Origin: Flavivirga algicola
Lineage (GTDB): Bacteria > Bacteroidota > Bacteroidia > Flavobacteriales > Flavobacteriaceae
Direction: 5' to 3'
Length of the DNA stretch: 64,000 bases
Assembly: GCF_012910715.1 (NCBI RefSeq)
Contig: NZ_JABBHF010000017.1
Location: forward strand, 22,691 to 86,690
Numbering within the stretch: position 1 is the stretch's first letter; each line of letters begins with the position of its first letter. The notes beneath the pieces are model-generated. The model was not told the DNA's origin. It saw only the letters and a list, made by a program, of their open reading frames with translations, and did not search any database. Shown here one piece after another: positions 27,199 to 36,428 of the stretch. The translations under genes and the position numbers were made by a program.

Positions 27199-27285
27199 TA
27201 GCCTAAAATATGTGCTCTTCAATTGTTATCCGATTCAGTTTACATTGGAATGGAACATGACATTACTACGATACATTTTAGGCTA
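27199..27285. repeat. Inverted repeat TAGCCTAAAAT...ATTTTAGGCTA
   Basis: Arms at 27199-27213 and 27271-27285 (11 of 11 core bases plus TGT/ACA) flank 57 bases. No gene inside. Could be a MITE-like remnant or a regulator site. The stretch from 26986 to 27567 otherwise holds only the small frame on the minus strand. Confidence 0.45.
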
Positions 27286-27567
27286 AAGTTCGCTTAAGTA
27301 GAACTTCAATTGACAGGAAGTGCTACTTTGGATTATTCAAAAGGAGGTATGGCAAACTTATTTGTAAAGAATGCCTGCATTGAAATATCTGATTGCAAAA
27401 ACTAAACATTTTTACTTTGGGAATTTATATAACTTGCGTAAATTGTGAGAAAATATGTATTTTATAATCGTAAAGAATGGAAACTATAAAACATAAAATT
27501 AGTAGAAAATTCCTCATAACCTAATAATATGGTTGGCTATATGAATAAAACTCTTGCATAAAAAAAG

Positions 27568-28350
27568 TTGTGCTTCATTAAAATAAAAATGTGGTTTAAA
27601 AGAAAAAAGAACATAGATTTATTTAATCATCCTCTTGTTTCGCAAATGGATGAAAGAATAACGGGACTTATAAAGGTTGATTTGATTACCTCTGACCAAG
27701 AAATAATCAAACGACTTTCTGATGAAGAAATAAAACAGAGTGGAATAAATTCTGAATCAATACTATCTGTATTTGAAAAGTTTAATGAGGATCTGATAAA
27801 ATTTATTTGTTACAGTTATCATCAAGAAAAAAATTACCATAAAAACAAAAATCAATCGACAGAGGAAACTTCTGAAACTCTAGGATTGAGTAAAGGATTT
27901 AGTATAACTTATGCTATTTATTATCATTTTTTGATAAATAATAAAACTGGACTTTCAAAATATTTATCAAAAAGAAAAATTCCCCAATTCGATAAATTTA
28001 GTAAACGCCTTGAATTATATTTTTCTCAATCTAAAGGAGTCTCACTATCTGACTCATATATTCAATATGCGGGTGGTTACAATAAAGAAGATGTAAATTC
28101 TAATGACATTACAAAGGCTCTAGAAGATATTAAAAAAATGGACGAGGAACACGGAGCTTTTTGGATTTCTATACTAAATGAGGAGGATGAAGAAATGGTA
28201 GTAGAAGTTAATAAGGATTTGAATTTATCTTTAATCTTTGGGGAAGAAGAGTTTCAATATCAATCAAAAAATTTTGAAGAAACAAAATCGATTTTGGAAT
28301 TACATATTAACAAGGAATTTGATAAAATAAAGTCGATAACAAAAAATTAA
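27568..28350 (+). CDS. Hypothetical acidic protein
   Basis: 260 residues, unrecognised. A second Met at 27589 (MWFKRKKNIDLF) is a plausible alternative start. The middle is helical with a conserved-looking LGLSKGFSITYAIYYHFLI. The C-terminal 70 residues look like a compact beta-alpha unit: GAFWISILNEEDEEMVVEVN, NLSLIFGEEEFQYQ, then a helix. First of a run of same-strand single genes separated by palindromic spacers, so probably cassette-like cargo. Confidence 0.6.
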   Translation: MCFIKIKMWFKRKKNIDLFNHPLVSQMDERITGLIKVDLITSDQEIIKRLSDEEIKQSGINSESILSVFEKFNEDLIKFICYSYHQEKNYHKNKNQSTEETSETLGLSKGFSITYAIYYHFLINNKTGLSKYLSKRKIPQFDKFSKRLELYFSQSKGVSLSDSYIQYAGGYNKEDVNSNDITKALEDIKKMDEEHGAFWISILNEEDEEMVVEVNKDLNLSLIFGEEEFQYQSKNFEETKSILELHINKEFDKIKSITKN

Positions 28351-28355
28351 CTAAA

Positions 28356-28490
28356 GCACAATATTGGCTATAAGTAATTGCTGGTTCTCGCCTAACCTCA
28401 AAATCCATCAGGATTTTCAGTTTGGTGTATACTGACAAAGTTAAGTGCTAACCCACGCAACTACTCATAGCAAAGACCGTTGTGTACAAT
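28356..28490. repeat. Palindromic intergenic spacer (cassette-type) 1
   Basis: GCTATAAGTAATTG at 28367-28380 faces CAACTACTCATAGC at 28458-28471 (12 of 14 pair), with outer CACAA/TTGTG. It ends ACCGTTGTGTACAA. Similar ends recur before the genes at 29404 and after the one ending 30168. Confidence 0.5.
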
Positions 28491-28517
28491 ACGAAGAAAC
28501 AATCTGTAAATTATTAA

Positions 28518-29276
28518 ATGTCAAAGATTTACCATTACACTAAATTAAGTACAGCAATAGAATTTATCTTGCCATCAATGACATTACGGACGAATTTTTT
28601 GAATAAAATGAATGGTCCTAAAGAAAATCAGAAATGGAGTTTTGGTGGAATAAATGTTCCATATGAAACTCTGTATGCCGATTTAGACTACGAGACAGAT
28701 TTGGATAAAGCTCATTTTGATAGTATGTATAAGTTTGGAGAAGAAATCAAATCAAAAATCCAAGCGACCTGTTTTGTTTACTCTGACAAATATCAAGGAT
28801 ATGAAAACGAAATGATGTGGGCTCAATATTCGGAAAATCATAAAGGTGTTTGCCTTGAAATAGATACTGACCTATTCCTTAAAGAAAATGACCGAATAGA
28901 TATTTTCAAATTTCAGAACATAAATTATAGTCCGAAAAAAAATGAATGGGTTTATTGGAATAGAAATATGACTAAAGAAGAAAATATTGAACAACATATA
29001 AAACGTGATTATGAAGCACTTTTCCTTTCAAAGTCTCATTATTGGAAAAAGGAATATGAAAAACGACTATTAATAATTTCAGACAATTTTTGTTATTTAA
29101 ATATTAAAGAGTCATTAACTGGAATATATTACGGACTGTTTACTGACCAAAATTACGATGTGGCGATTCAGCAATTTATTCAACCTAAAAAAACAAAAAC
29201 GTATCGCGTCTATTTTGAAGATAACAGACTTAAAAAAATGGAAAGAAAAAGTACTGTACACAACAAAGATGTATAA
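28518..29276 (+). CDS. DUF2971 family protein
   Basis: 252 residues with the DUF2971 marks: start IYHYTKLSTAIEFIL, CFVYSDKYQGYENEMMWAQY followed by SENHKGVCLEID, and KSHYWKKEYEKRLLI. This family is common in accessory and defence-linked regions, and its biochemical role is unknown to me. No signal peptide. Cassette-like cargo of the element. Confidence 0.8.
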   Translation: MSKIYHYTKLSTAIEFILPSMTLRTNFLNKMNGPKENQKWSFGGINVPYETLYADLDYETDLDKAHFDSMYKFGEEIKSKIQATCFVYSDKYQGYENEMMWAQYSENHKGVCLEIDTDLFLKENDRIDIFKFQNINYSPKKNEWVYWNRNMTKEENIEQHIKRDYEALFLSKSHYWKKEYEKRLLIISDNFCYLNIKESLTGIYYGLFTDQNYDVAIQQFIQPKKTKTYRVYFEDNRLKKMERKSTVHNKDV

Positions 29277-29278
29277 CA

Positions 29279-29323
29279 GCAATTCCGGGTGGATTCGTGC
29301 GTAGTCGAATCCTCCGGAATTGC
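29279..29323. repeat. Strong hairpin in cassette-type spacer 2
   Basis: GCAATTCCGG-TGGATTCG pairs with CGAATCC-CCGGAATTGC (17 bp, one bulged G and one bulged T), directly after the DUF2971 stop. No U-tract, so more likely a recombination-type palindrome than a terminator. The spacer ends ACCGTTATGTGCAAC before the next gene. Confidence 0.55.
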
Positions 29324-29403
29324 TAAACTCTGTACTAAAAAAATTAGTAACTTAAAACCTATAACTGATGGTTAGATGACCGTTATGTGCAACCAGACCA
29401 AAA

Positions 29404-30168
29404 ATGAGCAAAGGAATAAAAATTGGAAAATGTAAATTATGTCTCGAAACGAAAGAATTGAATTTCGAGCATATTCCACCGCGTTCTGCCTTCAATAAAG
29501 ACACTAAATATTATATTCTTGACCGAACTGAATATTATCAAAAAGCCAAAGAGTATACTTTTGAGAATCTCAAACCTAAATCACGAAAGGAACAAGGTGG
29601 AATTGGACAATTCAGCTTTTGTTTTGATTGTAATGGTTTTTTAGGTTCAAATTATGTTCGGACTTATAAAAAGTTTGCGCAAATAGCAATGAATATTATT
29701 CTATCGAATAATAATAACGCTAAAGCATTTGAATTTGACATTTCGGACATAAACCTGCTTAAATTCCTAAAGCAAATAACAGCAATATTTATAGCCTCGA
29801 ATAAGCATTCATTTATCGAAAGTTATCCAGAACTTTTAGAATTCGTAAAAAACGAAAAATCCACAAAATTATCAGAAAGATTTAGATTTTATATGTACTT
29901 GAACAATGAGGGACAAAATAGAAGTGGACACATTCATTTTACGAATCTTTTCGGAACAGTATGCGAATTCACATACAGACCTTTTGGATTTGTTTTGAGC
30001 ATTGACAATCCGAAAAGAATAATGCAATTATCAGAAATAACGAACTTTAAGCATTACGAAAAAATAAAAATGGTGGATAAATTACCTATCATTTTAAATA
30101 AATATCCGACTTATTATCCATTTCCATTGGATTATCGGACTGAAAAAGAATTAAATGGTCGCCCATAA
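29404..30168 (+). CDS. HNH-like zinc-binding nuclease-type protein
   Basis: 254 residues. KCKLCLETKELNFEHIPPRS near the N-terminus and FCFDCNGFLGSNY near residues 79-91 give a Cys2 / EHxPPR / Cys-x2-Cys-Asn layout typical of degenerate HNH proteins. The remainder is helical with no known domain. Possibly a defence nuclease; that is inference from motif and location. Confidence 0.65.
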   Translation: MSKGIKIGKCKLCLETKELNFEHIPPRSAFNKDTKYYILDRTEYYQKAKEYTFENLKPKSRKEQGGIGQFSFCFDCNGFLGSNYVRTYKKFAQIAMNIILSNNNNAKAFEFDISDINLLKFLKQITAIFIASNKHSFIESYPELLEFVKNEKSTKLSERFRFYMYLNNEGQNRSGHIHFTNLFGTVCEFTYRPFGFVLSIDNPKRIMQLSEITNFKHYEKIKMVDKLPIILNKYPTYYPFPLDYRTEKELNGRP

Positions 30169-30303
30169 CAACGGCTATAATTCATTGTGGCTGAATTTCC
30201 TCTCTGAAATTCCTGAATGTTTGCTAACTTTGGTTTACGGCGGAATAGTTCTACTGATACTGAACGATTCCTCAACGAAACCATAGCCAAACCATTGTAT
30301 GCA

Positions 30304-30894
30304 ATGAACGAAAACCTGACAAACATATTAACAGATAATGGTGAAATCATTCTCGATTCACTAATTGACAATGAAATATTAAAGGAAATTCCGATACTTG
30401 GAAATTCAATAAATATTATTCGCGGAATTCGAAGTATTCGCGATAATTCCTACTTAAAGAAAGTAAAAGTTTTTATTGATAATCTCGGAGAACTATCTGA
30501 ATCAGAAAAAAACAAACTAATTGAAGAGTCGAAAAAAGATGCAAAAAGAAGAGTGAAATTTGGTAACGCTTTATTTACCACAATAGAAAAAAGCGACTCA
30601 CTTATCAAAATTGAATATTTAGCATTAGCATTTGAGGCATTTCTTAATAATGAATTCCCTGAAAGTGACTTGCGACTCTTGTGTCATACAATTAATAATT
30701 CATTTACTGATGACTTAATTGATGTAATTGAAAATGAAACTCCGAAAGGCAACTTAAAATTCTTAGTCGGATCAGGCTTAGCAGATGTGCAATATAGAAA
30801 ATTGACATTTGATATGGATCATACCGAACCAAAGTACATTTTATCTGATATCGCTGATATTCTAAGAAGAATTTGGAGAAAATACAAGAAGTAA
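30304..30894 (+). CDS. Helical protein of unknown function (IPILGN family)
   Basis: 196 residues from the Met at 30304, MNENLTNILTDNGEIILDSL. A longer in-frame start at 30217 adds residues that look like translated spacer. DNEILKEIPILGNSINIIRG near residue 22 and DNLGELSESEKNKLIEES resemble a helical family seen in bacterial accessory islands, with a glycine-containing membrane-like turn. Not otherwise recognised. Preceded by the spacer CAACGGCTATAATTCATTG, related to the other cassette spacers. Confidence 0.6.
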   Translation: MNENLTNILTDNGEIILDSLIDNEILKEIPILGNSINIIRGIRSIRDNSYLKKVKVFIDNLGELSESEKNKLIEESKKDAKRRVKFGNALFTTIEKSDSLIKIEYLALAFEAFLNNEFPESDLRLLCHTINNSFTDDLIDVIENETPKGNLKFLVGSGLADVQYRKLTFDMDHTEPKYILSDIADILRRIWRKYKK

Positions 30895-31061
30895 TAATTA
30901 GTGCATACAACATTGTATAAAAATATTGCGTAAGTTTATTCCTAAATATAAAGGTTAGGTTTTTTTGTCACTCGGTTTTTCCACAGTAAAATACTTGGAC
31001 ACATGACCGCGCTATTCTTATGAGAAGCCTTGAGCAAACATTAAAAAAACAATCGTTAAGA

Positions 31062-31526
31062 ATGAAAATATTTTTGATTTTAATATCATTTCTACTTTTG
31101 ATCAATTCAAATGTAATGCACCAAGATACACCATTGCAAATTGACTTAAACGGAAATATAATTGGTTTACCCAAAGAGTTTAGTCCTGCGAAATTTGGCT
31201 TAAACGAAAAAAAATTGAGAATTAATGACAAAGAAATTGTCTTCCCAAAATGTCTGAATTATTACTTTGAGGAACACAAAAACCCAAAAATAAATTTCTT
31301 AGCTTCTTGGTATCATTCAAAGGAAATTATGCCATATTATCTGATTTTTAACATTCACGACAACGATGTGAATTATGGTTATAAAATCTTAGTTGATTTA
31401 GAAACCTTAGATTTAATATATGTAAATAAATTTATTAGAGAAGGAAATACAACTTATAATCCGAAAGTGGAATTAGATGAAAAATGTCTGACTGATTATA
31501 AAAATGCAATAAAAATCTTGAAGTAA
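31062..31526 (+). CDS. Exported hypothetical protein
   Basis: 154 residues from the Met at 31062; MKIFLILISFLLLINSN is a signal peptide, which argues against the longer in-frame start at 31020. The mature part is unrecognised, with a beta-rich NYGYKILVDLETLDLIYVNK. It ends one base before the next start, so the two are co-transcribed. Confidence 0.6.
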   Translation: MKIFLILISFLLLINSNVMHQDTPLQIDLNGNIIGLPKEFSPAKFGLNEKKLRINDKEIVFPKCLNYYFEEHKNPKINFLASWYHSKEIMPYYLIFNIHDNDVNYGYKILVDLETLDLIYVNKFIREGNTTYNPKVELDEKCLTDYKNAIKILK

Positions 31527-31527
31527 T

Positions 31528-31812
31528 ATGTTAAAATTATATCCAACTATACACAATGAAATTGAAGAATTCGGTTTTCCTGCATATGAGTATAAAGGAA
31601 AAGAATTATATTCTACTATACATAATGACAAAATTCATTCTTATGGATTGCCTGTATATGAGATTAGAGATAAAGATATTTATCCAACAATTCATAATAC
31701 AGTTGACAATTTTGGATTACCTGTTTTTGAAATTAGAGAAAGTTCTGTTTATCCAACGATACATAATGAAAGATATGATTTTGGATTGAGTGTATTTGAT
31801 ATAAAAGACTAA
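31528..31812 (+). CDS. Four-repeat beta protein (YPTIHN repeats; beta-flower-like)
   Basis: 94 residues made of four copies of a 23-24 residue unit: (L/I/V)Y(P/S)TIHN, five variable residues, (F/Y)G(F/L)(P/S)(A/V)(Y/F)(E/D)(Y/I). There is nothing else in the protein. Such fourfold short beta repeats fit a closed four-bladed or beta-flower fold. Immediately downstream of the exported protein (one base apart), so they may act together. Function unknown. Confidence 0.6.
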   Translation: MLKLYPTIHNEIEEFGFPAYEYKGKELYSTIHNDKIHSYGLPVYEIRDKDIYPTIHNTVDNFGLPVFEIRESSVYPTIHNERYDFGLSVFDIKD

Positions 31813-31880
31813 AAAAAACATTTGCGAGCACCATATAAGACTAGTTGCTTAAATAACGTAACTAATCTTATACAAACAAG

Positions 31881-33134
31881 TTGGCAGTAAAATCTTCAAG
31901 AAAAATGGCTAAAATAAAAATCGAAATAGATGAAACTGCAAAGGATGTAGAATTATTTAAGTCTCTAAAAAGTATTACACTTGAAAAATCAGAACTGTTT
32001 AAATATGCCATTATGATGTGGGAAGTTCCTTCCCATGTTGTAGGTTCTGATTTTGACCACTTGCAATCTAAAGTTCCACATTTGGAAGCAATGCTAACGG
32101 ATTTTATAAATTTTGATGAAGACCAAATAAATAATCTTTCTGTGGATGATAGAGTTAAAAAAATAGTCTCTGAAGCATTGGGAGTTGGAATTGGATTAAA
32201 ATATGCAGTGGAATTATTGAAAACAAATCCGAATAAATTTAAAAAAATTGAGCCAATAAAAGATGGTAAATACCTTGACTATTCTACTATTATAGGAAAT
32301 AAAGAGTATGAAATTGAAACTAAAGGCACTACCAACAAATATTATACATCTTTTAAAGATGATATAATTTCCAAAAAAAAAGATAGCGAATCAAAGAAAG
32401 TCCACCTTCGAATGGGAACAATTGCAATGTTTTGTAATAAAGGCGATAAAAGAGCATCTAAATGTGTAATTGTAGATGATCCTCCAGAAAATATAATTAA
32501 TGAAAGAGATGATACTTTTAAAACTCAACTACTAACCTATGCTTCCTTTCTAAGTCATATTTTTGAATCAAAATATTATAACAAATATATTCGACCAATT
32601 CAGAATGATACTTTAGATAAGGTTCAGATAAATGAAAATAAATTTTTTGGTAAATATCTTTTTGAAGGCAATGAGTATTTAGGAGAATATTTCGATTATA
32701 GATTAATAAAAGGCAATATTGAAAATTTAAATTCCAGTGCTAGAACGGCAAAAGGTTATTTTAAGTCACTAACTAAAAAAATAGGAAAAACTAAAATTTT
32801 TATTGGTCTTGATAAAGATGTCATCGATGCAATCAACCGAAAAGATGAAGAATTTCTTTACCAATATTCATCGAAACAAAAAAAACAAGAATTTAAAAAT
32901 AAATCATTATTCCTTGATATAGATGGAATTATTATTGTTAAATCAAAGAATGGTTCTGATAAACAAATCGAAAGATTTATGTCTGAGGAAGAAGTATTCT
33001 CAAGAATGGGATTATATAGTGCATACAGAAGGGGACAGACTCATAGATGTGGTGCTCCATGTAGAAGTAGGGAATTAGCAGGAAAGCCATGTGACATTAA
33101 GACATATAGAGGGAATTGCCATTTTCATAGATAA
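31881..33134 (+). CDS. Predicted restriction-like nuclease with C-terminal Cys/His zinc tail
   Basis: 417 residues. NKEYEIETKGTTNKYYTSF at about residues 138-156 contains an E-x-K-G strand resembling the PD-(D/E)xK core. The end, RCGAPCRSRELAGKPC followed by YRGNCHFHR, is the Cys-Cys-Cys-His tail often found on accessory-region proteins. A second Met at 31905 is possible as start. No methylase neighbour, so not a simple restriction-modification pair. Nuclease function is inference from the EIETKG motif. Confidence 0.55.
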   Translation: MAVKSSRKMAKIKIEIDETAKDVELFKSLKSITLEKSELFKYAIMMWEVPSHVVGSDFDHLQSKVPHLEAMLTDFINFDEDQINNLSVDDRVKKIVSEALGVGIGLKYAVELLKTNPNKFKKIEPIKDGKYLDYSTIIGNKEYEIETKGTTNKYYTSFKDDIISKKKDSESKKVHLRMGTIAMFCNKGDKRASKCVIVDDPPENIINERDDTFKTQLLTYASFLSHIFESKYYNKYIRPIQNDTLDKVQINENKFFGKYLFEGNEYLGEYFDYRLIKGNIENLNSSARTAKGYFKSLTKKIGKTKIFIGLDKDVIDAINRKDEEFLYQYSSKQKKQEFKNKSLFLDIDGIIIVKSKNGSDKQIERFMSEEEVFSRMGLYSAYRRGQTHRCGAPCRSRELAGKPCDIKTYRGNCHFHR

Positions 33135-33689
33135 GATATCCGCTATTGCCAACAAAGAACTTAGTTTAAAAACAAGATGTTTTAGTCCATGTTATAAGTC
33201 TTTCGTTATTACTCTTTTATTAATGGCAAAAAAACAATATTCAGTTTTGAACGACTGCATAAACCAGGCTCATTCTTCGCTCTTTTTTATAAGTCTTATC
33301 AACTCTGAATATTGAATCACTAGGGCATCAAAAAAAGGTAACAACGAAGGCACTATGAAAAGTAAATCAAAGTATTTTCAAGGATGTATTCGTATCAAAA
33401 TACTCTAAAAGGAAGTGCCATTAAAAAATCAAAAAAAAAAGGAAAACACTCTGGATATAATAAGTAAACCACTTTTAAATAGTTCAGGGCAGTTTATGAA
33501 TTATTACAGCACGCAATTTTGAAATCTGGCGTTTCAAACTTCAACTTTTTGTAAAATAATATTTTTTACTACCAAAACATATCATCTGAAATCAAGTCCT
33601 GTTTTTATTATATCATTAAAAAAAATACATTTATAAAGCTGGTTATCTAGTAAAAGGGCAACTGATTTTAATAAGGTTGTTTGGAAATT

Positions 33690-33775
33690 TTGCCAAGCTA
33701 AAGCGTGGCGAGATTTGTAAAGCAAGAGGGTAGCGTGCTAACGCAACGCTACGTATTTGATTTGCTCTGCAAAGC
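33690..33775. other. oriT-like palindrome region upstream of the mobilization gene
   Basis: In the 745-base gene-free stretch 33135-33879. GTAGCGT (33730-33736) and ACGCTAC (33746-33752) form a perfect 7-bp hairpin around GCTAACGCA. GCCA/TGGC at 33692/33706 and a partial AAAGCAAGAG / CTCTGCAAAG pair lie around it. Higher GC than the surroundings and about 105 bases before the mobilization protein start. Origin-of-transfer role is inferred from location and structure. The rest of the stretch shows nothing I can name. Confidence 0.45.
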
Positions 33776-33879
33776 CCCATGAATGAAGAGTTTTTTGAAA
33801 ATTCTAATTTTAGGTCATTTTTGGTTTTTACTAAAAAATGCTCTTAGACAAGTAAAACTGCTAATTTTTTAGTAAAAAA

Positions 33880-34455
33880 ATGGATAAAGGTCGTGAAAAA
33901 GAAGCTTTTGTGACGATAAAGATAAAAACAACAATTGCTAATAAGTATAGAATATTCTGCAAGCATAATGGAGTATCTCAATCAATGTGTTTACTTCAAA
34001 TGATTCAGTTCTTCGAATTCAACGGTCTTGCGCCAACGGATCATTTAGGAGATTCCTTTGCTAAATTGGAAGGTAAGATTAATAAAAGAACTAACGCGAT
34101 AATTGCTATTATCAAGGATATCGAAAAAAGCCAAACACTACCAACTGTTGCCATGTTACAGTCTCTATTTGACCAACAAATTAAGCAAGAAAGTAATGAC
34201 TTTGAAGAAGACTTTGAGTTTGTCGAGAGAAAATTTGCTAATGATCAGAATCAAAAGGAATTTGATATGGAAACTACGGTGCCCAGAATTCGATATGAAA
34301 GGTTGGAGGATAAAATGAATTCTGTTAAAAGCGATTTTGAATATGTATTGGATAAGGTCAAACCAGTAAAAAGCAACTTCGGGAAAGATTATTTAAAGTT
34401 GGAACTTACTATAGAGGAACTTGTAAAATTTAGAAGAATACTCAAAAATACATAA
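33880..34455 (+). CDS. BfmA/BtgA-type mobilization accessory protein
   Basis: 191 residues. The N-terminal 60 residues (EAFVTIKIKTTIANKYRIFC, then SQSMCLLQMIQFFEFNGL) have the ribbon-helix-helix-like pattern of Bacteroidetes BfmA/BtgA mobilization proteins, which bind oriT and help a relaxase. A charged helical tail follows. The usual partner relaxase gene is missing after it, so the element may depend on a relaxase in trans. Confidence 0.7.
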   Translation: MDKGREKEAFVTIKIKTTIANKYRIFCKHNGVSQSMCLLQMIQFFEFNGLAPTDHLGDSFAKLEGKINKRTNAIIAIIKDIEKSQTLPTVAMLQSLFDQQIKQESNDFEEDFEFVERKFANDQNQKEFDMETTVPRIRYERLEDKMNSVKSDFEYVLDKVKPVKSNFGKDYLKLELTIEELVKFRRILKNT

Positions 34456-34756
34456 ATCATGGATACGTTATAAAGTTTACTATATAATGTACCGTGTCAC
34501 GTAACTTGAGCTTTAGATAAAAGTGAAAGATGACACCAGAGTTTCTTTAAAAAATTTACCCTACAAGTTTCATCTACGATATGAAACTTGTAACTTAATT
34601 ATTCGTAAAGCAATTATGACCTTTTGAAGACTACTATAATGAATAATTTGAAATAATTTTTGCTCTTAATCTTTGATAAAGAATTGACGCTTGAGTAAAA
34701 GCGTAATATGTGTGGAATGGATTTAGTTATATTTGTTTTAAACCAAAAGAACAATT

Positions 34757-35305
34757 ATGATATCATACGAAATACATGATTTTATAGAGAGATTAAATGT
34801 AGATTTAGAAAATAAAGAAATAAGAAGAAGATTCCATGAAAACTACGAATGGTTAGAATCATACTGGAAAAGAAAATTCGCTGGTAATAATGGTGATCAA
34901 CGATTCTGCAATAATCATGCTGAATTTTATTGGCAAATTGATAATATTAAAAATATAGCAAAGGAGCTGACAAAATTAAGACCTGTTGGTGCGTCAAATA
35001 ATAATTTTAATCCTACACCTAATATTTTAAGAGCAACATATTTTTTGAAATATCGATCGGATTTATTCGAAGATGATGAGATTGAAATTAATGAAAATGA
35101 AATTGAACATGCAGATAATTGGACTAGTGATAGTTTTAGCGCATTATTCGCAATTATTAAGCAAATAAGAGATAATTTGTTTCATGGCCGTAAAATTGAT
35201 TTAGATTTAATGCAATATGAAAGAAATAAAGTTTTAGTTCAAATTGGTGCTAATTTAACCGATAGTTTATTGGATAATTTAGTTGATGCAGAAGCAAATT
35301 TATAA
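34757..35305 (+). CDS. HEPN-like protein
   Basis: 182 residues, all-helical in appearance. IKQIRDNLFHGRKIDLDL carries an R-x4-H motif (Arg138, His143), the catalytic signature of HEPN ribonucleases, in the expected position of a late helix. It lies 169 bases before the SMEK gene, with no own recognisable partner antitoxin. It could be a toxin part or accessory of the ABC-3C operon; both are inference. Confidence 0.6.
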   Translation: MISYEIHDFIERLNVDLENKEIRRRFHENYEWLESYWKRKFAGNNGDQRFCNNHAEFYWQIDNIKNIAKELTKLRPVGASNNNFNPTPNILRATYFLKYRSDLFEDDEIEINENEIEHADNWTSDSFSALFAIIKQIRDNLFHGRKIDLDLMQYERNKVLVQIGANLTDSLLDNLVDAEANL

Positions 35306-35473
35306 TTTCAATTTTGTGTTGTAATTGCTCATCAGTTTTGTATATTTAGACTCTCCCTTTATAGAAATAATTATAATATAATTATAGCAAAATTGATATG
35401 AAATTTAAATGTGTTTTGCATATTTGAACTGAATGAAAATTGAAAAAACTGGGGTTATCTGTACAACTAATTA

Positions 35474-36427
35474 ATGAGGAATAGAGAATTAATTATTACT
35501 AATATCATAAGCCATTTTGCAGTTTTAAAAGCGGAAGTTGGGTTAAGAAGTAAAGTAAATCTTCAAGATATTAATGTCCATGCAGAACAATTTTATAAGA
35601 TATTGTTGAACGATATTTTAGAGCTTAATCTAGAAAATATAAATATTGTAGAACAAAATGCTGCAGTAATAGATTTAGCAGATAAAAAAAAGAGAATAGC
35701 TATTCAAGTCACTTCGAATAACTCTAAAAAGAAAATAAAGGAGACTGCAGAAGCTTTTAATAACAAAGAGCTTTTTAAAGATTATGACGAATTAAAAATC
35801 CTTATAATAAAAGATAAAACAGAAAGAGATGATGTTCTTGAGTATGATGATTTTTCTTTTAAGATGAAAGATGATGTTATAGATATAAACAACATAACTT
35901 CTAATATTCTGGATATAGACGATGTAGAGAGATTAGAAAAAATTGAAAAATGGTTAAATGGTGAATTAGTACAAAAACATTATGATGCCAGAATTAACTC
36001 AAAACCAAATGAAGTTAAAACGTTTATGACTTTAATTGATATTATTAGTGATGAAGATAATCATAGAGAGTTTGAAATTGAAGATGAACCAGACCCTAAA
36101 TTAAAAATTGAAACTAGATTTAAAGATTATGCTACTTTTCTTAAAAATTTATACGCAGAATTATATATTGATTATAACTATGCGTTAGTGATCGCGGAAT
36201 ATAGTTCTGAAATTACATCTGTACAAATTAGAAAGATTGGGACTTACTTAAAAGATGTTAGTAACAAATACTTAAGAAGTAGTAATAATGACCCTGAAGA
36301 AGCATTAGAAAATTTGTGTGAATATTTTAATTCTTTCTTTTTAAAAGAAAACTTGCCTTTTGATGAAATGGCAATAAAATTTTATTTGATACATCAGTTG
36401 ATTAGATGCAACGTATTTCCTAATTAA
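35474..36427 (+). CDS. SMEK-domain component of an ABC-three-component system
   Basis: 317 residues. The N-terminal SMEK domain: AVIDLADKKKRIAIQVTSNN at residues 64-83 followed by KKKIKETAEAF, a nuclease-like core (Asp67 ... IAIQVTS). The C-terminal half is helical and unassigned. In ABC-3C systems a variable effector is paired with a small middle component and an SMC-like ATPase, which is exactly what follows. Likely anti-phage or stress-triggered effector; not shown here. Confidence 0.78.
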   Translation: MRNRELIITNIISHFAVLKAEVGLRSKVNLQDINVHAEQFYKILLNDILELNLENINIVEQNAAVIDLADKKKRIAIQVTSNNSKKKIKETAEAFNNKELFKDYDELKILIIKDKTERDDVLEYDDFSFKMKDDVIDINNITSNILDIDDVERLEKIEKWLNGELVQKHYDARINSKPNEVKTFMTLIDIISDEDNHREFEIEDEPDPKLKIETRFKDYATFLKNLYAELYIDYNYALVIAEYSSEITSVQIRKIGTYLKDVSNKYLRSSNNDPEEALENLCEYFNSFFLKENLPFDEMAIKFYLIHQLIRCNVFPN

Positions 36428-36428
36428 T

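Noticed and set aside
33091..33315. A 74-codon plus-strand frame overlapping the end of the nuclease-like gene
   Set aside because: Out-of-frame extension over the zinc-tail codons with no motif or start context.
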